Of a DNA stretch of 64,000 nt, positions 55,940 to 64,000 are shown one piece after another. The position numbers and the translations under genes were made by a program. The DNA comes from Calothrix parasitica NIES-267 (GTDB taxonomy: Bacteria > Cyanobacteriota > Cyanobacteriia > Cyanobacteriales > Nostocaceae). Numbering within the stretch: position 1 is the first letter of the stretch; each line of letters begins with the position of its first letter. The DNA is taken from assembly GCF_002368095.1 (NCBI RefSeq), contig NZ_AP018227.1:1783359-1847358 (forward strand). The letters run 5' to 3'. Below the pieces are notes generated by a model. It ran no database searches. It had not been told where the DNA came from and worked only from the letters and a program-made list of their open reading frames with translations.

Positions 55940-56902
55940 ATGTTCAATCCCCTAAGTATCGCCCCAATGATGGATAGAACAGACCGTCATTACCGCTATT
56001 TTATGCGTAAAATTACCAGTCGTACTTTGCTTTATACGGAGATGGTAACGAGTGCGGCAATTATGCACGGGGAAAAAGAGCATTTATTGGGCTTCTCTGA
56101 GGAAGAAAAGCCCTTGTCGCTGCAAGTAGGGGGCGATAATCCCGTAGATTTAGCAGAATGCGCCCGTATTGCTGAAGCTATGGGTTATGACGAAATTAAT
56201 TTGAATGTGGGTTGTCCCAGCAGTCGGGTACAAAGCGGTAATTTTGGCGCTTGTTTGATGGCTCAACCGCAACAGGTAGCCGATTGCGTCGCAGCAATGA
56301 TTGATGCAACGAAAATTCCCGTTACTGTCAAGCATCGTATCGGAGTTGATGACTTAGACAGTTACGAAGACATGGTAAATTTTGTTAAAGTTGTTTCCCA
56401 CGCTGGATGCGAGCGCTTCACAGTTCATGCTCGTAAAGCTTGGTTACAGGGATTGAGTCCCAAAGAAAACCGCGATGTTCCACCTTTAAGATATGATGAC
56501 GTGCATCGTTTGAAACAAGATTTTCCCGATTTATTCATTGAAATCAACGGTGGATTTAAAACCTTAACTCAAGTACAGCAGCATTTACAGTCAGTTGATG
56601 CAGTGATGATAGGACGTGCGGCTTACGATAATCCTTATCTTTTCGCTACCGTAGACAAAGAATTTTACACGGAATCAGCGCCGTTTTTTAACAGACACGA
56701 AATTGTAGAAAATATGTATGATTACATAGATAAATGGACTGCGAAAGGATTGAAGCTGAATAAAATTACCAGACACATGCTGCAACTCTTCGCAGGAAAA
56801 CCCGGAAGTCGTGCATGGAAGCAGCACATTACCGAAAACTCTTGTCGTTTCGGAGTTGGTTCGGAAGTAGTGCGGGAAGCTTTAGCGAAAGTTCCGAGTT
56901 AG
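55940..56902 (+). CDS. dusA: tRNA-dihydrouridine synthase A
   Basis: A 320-residue FMN enzyme that reduces uridine 20/20a in the tRNA D-loop with NADPH. SIAPMMDRTDRHYRYFMR at the start and INLNVGCPSSRVQSGNFGACLM (about 87-108), including the catalytic Cys, identify the DusA branch. VKHRIGVDD, FTVHARKAWLQGLSPKENRDVPPL and INGGF follow round the TIM barrel, and the C-terminal helical domain ends normally. ATG start. It is a single-gene unit; a purine-rich 24-bp tandem repeat follows. Confidence 0.95.
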   Translation: MFNPLSIAPMMDRTDRHYRYFMRKITSRTLLYTEMVTSAAIMHGEKEHLLGFSEEEKPLSLQVGGDNPVDLAECARIAEAMGYDEINLNVGCPSSRVQSGNFGACLMAQPQQVADCVAAMIDATKIPVTVKHRIGVDDLDSYEDMVNFVKVVSHAGCERFTVHARKAWLQGLSPKENRDVPPLRYDDVHRLKQDFPDLFIEINGGFKTLTQVQQHLQSVDAVMIGRAAYDNPYLFATVDKEFYTESAPFFNRHEIVENMYDYIDKWTAKGLKLNKITRHMLQLFAGKPGSRAWKQHITENSCRFGVGSEVVREALAKVPS

Positions 56903-56914
56903 AGAGAGGTAGGA

Positions 56915-56962
56915 GATGGGGAGACAAGGGGACAAGGAGATGGGGAGATAAGGGGACAAGGA
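56915..56962. repeat. 24-bp purine-rich direct repeat
   Basis: Two adjacent units of GATGGGGAGA(C/T)AAGGGGACAAGGA directly after dusA. All-purine tracts of this type are frequent in filamentous cyanobacterial spacers. Confidence 0.65.
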
Positions 56963-57013
56963 GAAAAAAATAGTCTTTAGTTGCTAGCTACTATTTACTC
57001 CTAACTATTTATC

Positions 57014-57155
57014 GGCCTTGCTGAATTGAAATATGAATTTATTTTTCTCAAAAGAGTCTGCCCCCTAAATCCCCCAAAAATGGGGGACTTTGAATTATCT
57101 TTTTCCCCCAGAATTGGGGGTTAGGGGGCTATTCATACTTTTAATCAGCAACGCC
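57014..57155. repeat. MITE-like element R3, copy 2
   Basis: A 142-bp element, ends GGCCTTGCTGA and TCAGCAACGCC (one mismatch), interior with CCCCCTAAATCCCCC and GGGGGTTAGGGGGC arms, closely similar to 7809-7951. The heptamer repeat AATTACG (about four units) follows at 57246-57273. The rest of 56903-57361 shows no gene. Confidence 0.75.
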
Positions 57156-57361
57156 TATTTATCTATAGCTCAATCGGGGTTTAAAACCCCATCCCCTGCG
57201 GGTTGTTTGTTTTGTGTTGGGGTCTAAATACCCATTACAAAACGTAATTACGAATTACGAATTACGAATTACGAATTATTTATTCCCCTTTGACCTTTAA
57301 GCTTTAACCTTTGACCTGTTCGCTGGTACTTTAATTAGTATTGGCACTTACAAATTTATAA

Positions 57362-58996
<1,635 letters not shown>

Positions 58997-59425
58997 TAAG
59001 CAGATGGGCACGGGGAATGGGGCATAGGGCATAGGTTATGGCACAAGAAAGGTTAAAGATTGCTTATGAGTCAGCAAAGCCAGAGTTATGCAGCATCTGT
59101 AGTGGGAGCATCCTTGCCATTTTATATAATGGGCGATTTGCTGGACATAATATTAGTTAATTATCAAAGCTCCATGCTTTACTAATAACCAATACTTAAT
59201 GCCCTTTCGACCCAATTCCCTTCGGCCCTATTTTATTCAATTTAGTTAAAAACTTGTTGTCGATGTTGGGGAAGATATAAAGCCTTTGTGCAGTTGGCAC
59301 GCTCCTCTATTTCGTAAACTTATATGCAGCTTAAATAATTGAAAAATTTTGAGGTGAAATAAAATTTTCATGGCTATATCAACAGCCATGTTTAAACCGA
59401 TAAACTTTCTAACATTTTCCACCCA
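58997..59425. other. Spacer between convergent pgm and sigF
   Basis: 429 bp with a GGGGCATAGGGCATAGG short repeat near 59018 and otherwise AT-rich sequence. No gene is supported. No clear T-run terminator is found for either gene. Confidence 0.4.
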
Positions 59426-60214
59426 TCATGTTCCAGTAGCGACTGCCTGTGTTTGTTGCATTAAACCCATTAAATCATCGATTCCTTTCTGTAGATACCG
59501 CGTTACTGTCATTGGGCTAGTACCAATTTTCTTCGCTGCATCTTTACGAGAAAATTCCTTGAGGAATACTAACTCTACTGCCATCCGGGGCTTTTCTTCT
59601 AACATCCCCATAGCCCCATGCAACTGCTGTCGTTCTTCTTCCAAGTGTTGCTGAGCCGCTGTTTGAGGACAAGGTAATGCTTCACCCAATGTGATTTGAC
59701 AATCGATATAGTTCACCACGGTTGCATCTAAACTTAAAGGCATCCGATTCTGAACTGCTAGCTTAGTTTCTTGCCATTCTTGTACCGAGACTTTAAGCTC
59801 GCGAGCAATTTCTAAATCTAATGGTTGTCTTCCTAAGATATGCGCTAATTCTTTACGAATTTTTTGCCCTTCATTGTACAGTTCTTGCCAACGACGGGGA
59901 ATTTTCAACAAAGTACTGCGGTCTCGTAAAAAGTGCAGCATTTCACCCCGAATATAGGGAACGGCAAAGGAACTGAATGCATATCCTTGGGTGGGATCAA
60001 AGCGTTCAATTGCTCTTATTAAACCGAAGTAACCAATTTGTTCTAAATCTTCATAAGGTTCATTACATTGATGGCTAAATTTATGAGCCATTTTTCTTAC
60101 TAAACCACTATGCAATTTTACGAGTCTGTTACGAAGTCTAATAGAAGGATTCTGGTGATATAGACATAATAATTCCATACCATCAGACCGGAGAGAGGAC
60201 TGAATTACTGCCAT
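59426..60214 (-). CDS. sigF: RNA polymerase sigma factor SigF (group 3)
   Basis: A 262-residue alternative sigma factor. Region 2 is EDLEQIGYFGLIRAIERFDPTQGYAFSSFAVPYIRGEMLHFLRDRS (core binding and -10 recognition), region 3 follows with RRWQELYNEGQKIRKELAHILGRQP, and region 4 ends with FSRKDAAKKIGTSPMTVTRYLQKGIDDL, the -35 helix-turn-helix. There is no region 1.1, which with the sequence fits cyanobacterial SigF rather than the group 1/2 factors. In other cyanobacteria SigF controls pili, motility and cell-surface functions. No anti-sigma gene is adjacent. ATG start at 60214. Confidence 0.93.
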   Translation of the reverse strand: MAVIQSSLRSDGMELLCLYHQNPSIRLRNRLVKLHSGLVRKMAHKFSHQCNEPYEDLEQIGYFGLIRAIERFDPTQGYAFSSFAVPYIRGEMLHFLRDRSTLLKIPRRWQELYNEGQKIRKELAHILGRQPLDLEIARELKVSVQEWQETKLAVQNRMPLSLDATVVNYIDCQITLGEALPCPQTAAQQHLEEERQQLHGAMGMLEEKPRMAVELVFLKEFSRKDAAKKIGTSPMTVTRYLQKGIDDLMGLMQQTQAVATGT

Positions 60215-60572
60215 ATAATTTCCTTTAGGGACTCTTTTTCCAATAAAAACCGAGCCGAGTAAAGTTTTATCAAAGCTGTAATTATTTTCCTTGGGAATCC
60301 TTTTTCACACCATTCGTTGTTTCACTGAAATTACAAGGTGCGAGACCCCTTTCATGCGTATTTGTACGTATCAAGCACATGCCCACCTATTTGTTTATAT
60401 GTCAAGACAATTAGCTTTGATTCCCTCAAAACTTTAACTGAACTACCTTTTAAATTTATTAGTAACTTTATTAAATTGTTCTTAAGACAACCTATGAACT
60501 GACAGGAATTAAATAAATTGCGTCAAAATAGAAGAAAGAAGACAACAAGGTTATTAAAAATCAGTTGAAAAT
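60215..60572. other. Divergent spacer between sigF and the Bax inhibitor-1 gene
   Basis: 358 bp presumed to hold both promoters. No gene, tRNA or notable repeat is seen. Confidence 0.4.
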
Positions 60573-61307
60573 ATGAGTAATACGAGCAATTTCCGAAACG
60601 CCATTCGTGATGCTAAAAATCAAGCCCTTATAGGCCCTAACGTAATCGCTAATGCACTTCCCTACGTAGGTGGTGGATTAGTACTTACTGCATTAGGAAC
60701 TTACGGTGGACTTGGAGTCATCCGCAATAATCCTCAAATATTTCTCCCTACCTTTATTGGTGCGGTAATCCTAGAATTAATTTTGTTTTTCGTCGCACAA
60801 AATGTTGCTTCTAACGGTAATAAGCAAGTTGCACTACCTCTACTAGCGGCTTACAGTCTGTTATCCGGATACACCCTCAGCGGCTTAGTATTTGTAGCGT
60901 TAAGCAGCCAAGGAGTAGGTATTCAAGGTATTGGTATCGCCGCTCTAGGTTGTGGAGTAACCTTTATCGCAGCCCGTCAAATTGGTTCTAACCTTTCCGA
61001 TTCTGACGGTATGGCTTTAACCAAAACCGTCCGCTTAGGTGTAATTGCTTTAGTAGCAGTTCTAATTCTGCAACTAGGATTATCCCTGTTCGGAGTTTAC
61101 ACCCCTGGATGGTTAGAAATCGGTATTTCTGGTTTAGGCGTATGCTTATTCGCTGGTGTTGCAGTAGTTGACTTCTACGTACTACCTCGTACCTATCAGG
61201 ACGACGAATATTTACCCGCAGCATTATCGATGTATCTTACCTACATCAACTTATTCATCTTCATATTACGCCTGTTAATTGCTATTAGCGGCGGCGGAAG
61301 AGACTAA
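60573..61307 (+). CDS. Bax inhibitor-1/YccA family membrane protein
   Basis: A 244-residue membrane protein with seven predicted segments after a polar 30-residue N terminus. LLAAYSLLSGYTLSGLVF and the late VVDFYVLPRTYQDDEYLPAALSMYLTYINLFIFILRLL with its acidic pair are the family's signature (TMBIM/BI-1). Homologues act as pH-sensitive calcium leak channels or modulate membrane proteases; the bacterial role is not settled. ATG start. It is followed by a short GC hairpin and a convergent PsiE-like gene. Confidence 0.9.
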   Translation: MSNTSNFRNAIRDAKNQALIGPNVIANALPYVGGGLVLTALGTYGGLGVIRNNPQIFLPTFIGAVILELILFFVAQNVASNGNKQVALPLLAAYSLLSGYTLSGLVFVALSSQGVGIQGIGIAALGCGVTFIAARQIGSNLSDSDGMALTKTVRLGVIALVAVLILQLGLSLFGVYTPGWLEIGISGLGVCLFAGVAVVDFYVLPRTYQDDEYLPAALSMYLTYINLFIFILRLLIAISGGGRD

Positions 61308-61331
61308 GAAATTAGTTCTATTAATCCTAGT

Positions 61332-61348
61332 GGGAGCGTCTCGCTCCC
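61332..61348 (+). terminator. Short GC hairpin after the Bax inhibitor-1 gene
   Basis: GGGAGCG-TCT-CGCTCCC forms a perfect 7-bp stem with a 3-nt loop, 25 bp past the stop codon. No T-run follows, so termination is uncertain. The GGGAGCGTCTCGCTCCC unit also resembles a dispersed cyanobacterial repeat. Confidence 0.45.
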
Positions 61349-61398
61349 CAGAAATATTTCGCTTCCTAAAAAATCTCGCTCCTCCATCTCCCTTTCTT

Positions 61399-61917
61399 CT
61401 AGTTCTCAGGTGAAGACTCTAATCGATTCTTATGACGTTCCGATACAACTTGTTCGGGGTCAATTCCTTCAAAAGTACTGGGAAGCCATACTCGAATCAT
61501 CATCAAAATACCGAGAACTAGTAAAAAAGCGCAGGTAGCTAATATTTGTGTCGAATTAGTTTCCAGCACACCTCTAACAATTACTTCGCGTAAAACCGAA
61601 ACGATTGCAACCTCAACAGCAACTCCAATCGAAATGCGCTGTTCTTTAAGGTAAATAATCAACAAGCGAAACAGTTCCACCCAAATGAGCAATGACAGTA
61701 TATCGGCCGTGACAGCATGAAATTGTACGGGTGGAATTAAAGAAAGCACCATCTCTCGAATTTGCAACACCATAAAGGAAAATAATCCTAAGCACAAGCA
61801 AATTACTATCCCATCCTGAATTAGTTCCAAAGCTTGTACAATGCGCTCCAAATCTAGCCAGCTATGTCGCTGCACCAATGGTTTTTGTACTGGTGATTTT
61901 TTTAAAGTTTCGTACAT
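61399..61917 (-). CDS. PsiE-like membrane protein
   Basis: A 172-residue membrane protein with four segments (about residues 35-55, 70-92, 105-125, 127-145). LLIWVELFRLLIIYLKEQRISIGVAVEVAIVSVLREVIV is the core of the phosphate-starvation-inducible PsiE family. The E. coli member is induced by phosphate limitation, but its molecular role is unknown. No Pho box is recognised upstream. ATG start at 61917; single-gene unit convergent with the Bax inhibitor-1 gene. Confidence 0.85.
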   Translation of the reverse strand: MYETLKKSPVQKPLVQRHSWLDLERIVQALELIQDGIVICLCLGLFSFMVLQIREMVLSLIPPVQFHAVTADILSLLIWVELFRLLIIYLKEQRISIGVAVEVAIVSVLREVIVRGVLETNSTQILATCAFLLVLGILMMIRVWLPSTFEGIDPEQVVSERHKNRLESSPEN

Positions 61918-62065
61918 AATAATTTTACAAACTCTGTGGTTTATTGCTGCTGTCGATACCTATATATTTGCGTGAAATTACAACCTTTGTAAAATGTCAA
62001 TTTTTTAAGTAATACATAACTTATTATTATGTTTTGACTGTATAGACTTAAGAAAAAGCAATATT

Positions 62066-62134
62066 GTAGGGTACGCGACGGCCATAACAAATTATCAAAC
62101 ACAACAAAATAATGTGAAAATGCCGTCACGCACC
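62066..62134. repeat. Inverted repeat in the leader of RF2 paralog 1
   Basis: GTAGGGTACGCGACGGCC and its imperfect complement TGCCGTCACGCACC (ending 62134) can form a large hairpin. The same element stands at 63329-63395 before the second paralog, so it belongs to the duplicated unit. Similar GGTGCGTGAC palindromes occur in other spacers, so it may be a dispersed repeat. The rest of 61918-62223 shows no other gene. Confidence 0.6.
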
Positions 62135-62179
62135 ATTTGTTAAGTACCTAAAGACTCTAAAATTTAACCTTAGACCTGT

Positions 62180-62235
62180 ATTTGTACTACAATCCATATA
62201 ACGTGTCCTAAAAAAATAAAATCATGCTGGCACTA
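62180..62235 (+). promoter_or_regulatory. Conserved leader and start region of RF2 paralog 1
   Basis: 56 bases, running through the ATG at 62224 into the fourth codon, are identical to 63461-63516 before paralog 2. It contains CATATAAC, a possible -10 box, and an A-rich stretch, but no Shine-Dalgarno sequence. Confidence 0.6.
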
Positions 62236-63313
62236 ACACAAATCAAACAAGAAATCGAAACGCTATCTAAATTCCTTAGCCAACCCCAAGACTGTCTTTA
62301 GCATCCAAAAACTAAACGCAAAGATTCGGGATTTAGAAAAGCGACTCATCAAACCTGAATTCTGGCAAGATACTGTAATTGCTCAAAACTCCCTTCAAGA
62401 ATTAACTTATTTAATATTCTGCGAGCAGCAACAATACCGAGAATGGCTAACTACTTTAAATGAAATCCAAGCCGGTTTAGAACTTCTGGAGTCACAAACC
62501 GATGAAGAGTTGGAATGGGAGTTAATAGCTCGCTTTGATTTTTTAAGTAGAGAACTCAAACATGTTGAGATTCTAAACTTTTTGAATCAACCTTTCGATG
62601 ATAAAGGAGCTTTTATTACTATCACTGCTGTAGATAGTAATGTAGATTCTCATGATTGGGTTGATATGTTGCTGCGGATGTACTCAAAATGGTGTGAAAG
62701 TAACGATTATCAAATCCGACTTGTGGATGAATCTATGAGGGAATTTGGATTTGAATATGCGACTTTGGAAATTTCCGGTAAATACGCTTACGGTTATCTC
62801 AAGTCCGAGCAAGGAATTCATCAATTAAGAAGAATTGCACCTTTTAGCGAAAATTCTAAAATTCAAACTAGTTTTGCAAAAGTAGAAGTTATTCCGATTG
62901 TGGATGAGTCAATGGATTTTGAGATTCCAGAGCGAGATTTGGAAATTTATTTAAAACCTACTCCTGGGAATAGTAATAGACAATTTGTGCTAGCCAAAGT
63001 AACCCATATCTCTACCGGTATTTCCGTTACCTGTACTGAAGAACGCAATCAATTACTTAACATGGAAAAAGCCCTAACTGTTGTCAAAAGCAAGCTATTT
63101 TCATTAATGCAAACTCAAGGTGTATCGCTTTCAGATATCAAAAAACCATCTCCCAAAATTACACCTGATAAACCAATCCGAGAATACACCTTTCATCCTT
63201 ACCAAAAAGTCAAAGATTTACGTACCAAGGTAGAAAATTCCGACATTGAGGAAGTAATCAAAGGAAATCTCGATTTATTTATCAAAGCGTACCTCAAACA
63301 AGTTAATATCTAA
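62224..63313 (+). CDS. Diverged release factor 2 paralog without GGQ, expressed by +1 frameshift
   Basis: A 362-residue protein when read as join(62224..62298,62300..63313). Codons 1-25 end with CTT TAG; skipping T62299 joins a frame open to TAA at 63313. Length and order match RF2: N-terminal helical domain (KIRDLEKRLIKPEFW), DWVDMLLRMYSKW, ATLEISGKYAYGYLKSEQGIHQL, QTSFAKVEVIPI, TEERNQLLNMEKAL and REYTFHPYQKVKDLRT. The stop-recognition SPF is A205-P-F, and the catalytic GGQ is N251-R-Q253, so peptide release should fail. It is the first of two tandem copies. A genuine prfB is expected elsewhere. Decay is the main alternative, but 338 open codons argue against it. Confidence 0.85.
62296..62302 (+). 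promoter_or_regulatory. Programmed +1 frameshift site of paralog 1 (CTT TAG C)
   Basis: Codon 25 CTT followed by TAG C corresponds to the CTT TGA C site of prfB genes. The stop is UAG, which RF1 reads and RF2 does not. The AGGGGG-like stimulator just upstream in E. coli is absent (CAACCCCAAGACTGT here). Confidence 0.75.
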
Positions 63314-63328
63314 AAAATTTAAATAGTA

Positions 63329-63395
63329 GGGTGCTGTGACGGCTCCGATAAATCCCCAAACAAAACAAAATAATTGGAAACTGCCGTCACGCACC
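63329..63395. repeat. Inverted repeat in the leader of RF2 paralog 2
   Basis: GGGTGCTGTGACGGC and GCCGTCACGCACC form an imperfect stem around a long AT-rich loop. It is the counterpart of 62066-62134. Confidence 0.6.
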
Positions 63396-63504
63396 ATCTG
63401 CTATGTATATAAATAATAAATACTCAAAAGTTTAACCTTTAACCTATAACCTTTGACCTAATTTGTACTACAATCCATATAACGTGTCCTAAAAAAATAA
63501 AATC

Positions 63505-64000
63505 ATGCTGGCACTATCACAAGCAAAACAAGAAATCGAAATGTTATCCAAGTTCCTCAGCCAACCCCAACACTGTCTTTGACATCCATCAAATAAGCGC
63601 TAAAATTCGGGATTTAGAAACGCTACTTATCAAACCTGAATTTTGGAACAATACTTTAATTGCTCAAAACTCCCTTCAACAATTAATTGATTTGATATTC
63701 AATGAACAAGAGAAATATCAAAAATGGCAAACTCGTTTCAGTAACATCCAAGTAGCTTTAGAACTTCTGGAATCACAAGCAGATAAACAGTTAGAGCAAG
63801 AACTGCAAACTAACTTTGATTTCCTTAATAAGGAACTCAAAAAAGCTGAAATCCAAAACCTGTTAAATCAGCCTTTGGATAAAAGTGGCGCGATTATCAC
63901 AATATCGCTCGTTCCCTCACCTGGAAATAGCGATGATTCTCAAGATTGGGTAGGTATGCTGCTGCGGATGTACTCACATTGGTGCGATAAACATGATTTC
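63505..64000 (+). CDS. Second diverged RF2 paralog with frameshift site (cut by window end)
   Basis: Read as join(63505..63579,63581..64000), 165 residues are visible. Codons 1-25 (MLALSQAKQEIEMLSKFLSQ...) end CTT TGA C, the canonical RF2 frameshift site, and the +1 frame stays open to the window edge. It aligns throughout with paralog 1 at very roughly 60% identity by eye (KIRDLETLLIKPEFW, ALELLESQADKQLEQEL, DWVGMLLRMYSHWCDKHDF). The INAGAGGTDAQDW segment of true RF2 is replaced by ISLVPSPGNSDDSQDW. The GGQ and SPF regions lie beyond the window, so its catalytic state is unknown. Confidence 0.82.
63577..63583 (+). promoter_or_regulatory. Programmed +1 frameshift site of paralog 2 (CTT TGA C)
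   Basis: CTT (63577-63579) then TGA C, identical to the classical prfB slippery stop read by RF2. As in paralog 1 no purine-rich stimulator lies just upstream. Confidence 0.8.

Noticed and set aside
62224-62301. Treating the early TAG in the RF2 paralog as a plain nonsense mutation
   Set aside because: It sits exactly at the CTT-stop-C site conserved in prfB genes, the +1 frame is open for 338 codons, and the adjacent paralog has the same site with TGA.

Overview
The window looks like chromosomal DNA of a filamentous, probably Nostocales-type cyanobacterium. Evidence: an oxygenic-phototroph gene set (magnesium chelatase ChlD, plant-type phytoene desaturase plus phytoene synthase, Tic20-like protein, group 3 sigma factor SigF), six GCGATCGC (HIP1) octamers, AT-rich spacers, 7-bp short tandem repeats and several families of small MITE-like palindromic elements. 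The genus cannot be fixed from the sequence alone.

Layout. 0-12.6 kb holds scattered housekeeping genes (end of a histidine kinase, a GT2 glycosyltransferase, argG, a DedA protein, a STAS protein, rpsF, an FAH-family enzyme, a Tic20-like protein, glyA) separated by repeat-rich spacers. 13-19.8 kb has a WecA/TagO-like phosphoglycosyltransferase, a PhyH-like oxygenase, the carotenoid pair crtP-crtB, tRNA-Ser(GCU) and an outer-membrane barrel protein. 21.3-34.2 kb is an exopolysaccharide locus of Wzx/Wzy/Wzc type: WecB/TagA/CpsF enzyme, three GT1/GT4 glycosyltransferases, a GH5 glycanase, a Wzy polymerase, a Wzc co-polymerase/kinase and a Wzx flippase. 35.4-39.6 kb is a LysR-controlled redox cluster (DsbA-like protein, FAD monooxygenase, Old Yellow Enzyme) in which one near-identical sequence precedes both the LysR/dsbA divergent promoter and the OYE gene. 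39.7-44.2 kb carries a beta-lactamase-fold hydrolase divergent from an NlpC/P60 cell-wall peptidase, a polyprenyl-phosphate GT2 and an MFS transporter.

44.4-49.1 kb is a one-strand cassette: coiled-coil protein, OmpA-type envelope protein with a large cytoplasmic domain, Ras-like GTPase, PAS-like small protein and histidine kinase. It faces an RsbRD-type histidine kinase. 50.9-61.9 kb returns to housekeeping (rnc, chlD, two pentapeptide-repeat proteins, dusA, pgm, sigF, a Bax inhibitor-1 family protein, a PsiE-like protein).

The most unusual part is the right edge (62.2-64.0 kb). Two tandem, diverged paralogs of peptide chain release factor 2 both keep the RF2-type +1 programmed frameshift site (CTT followed by a stop). 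The complete copy has lost the catalytic GGQ (reads NRQ) and has APF in place of the SPF stop-recognition tripeptide. The frameshift stop is UAG in the first copy and UGA in the second. This looks like a duplicated, catalytically altered release-factor family under unusual translational control.
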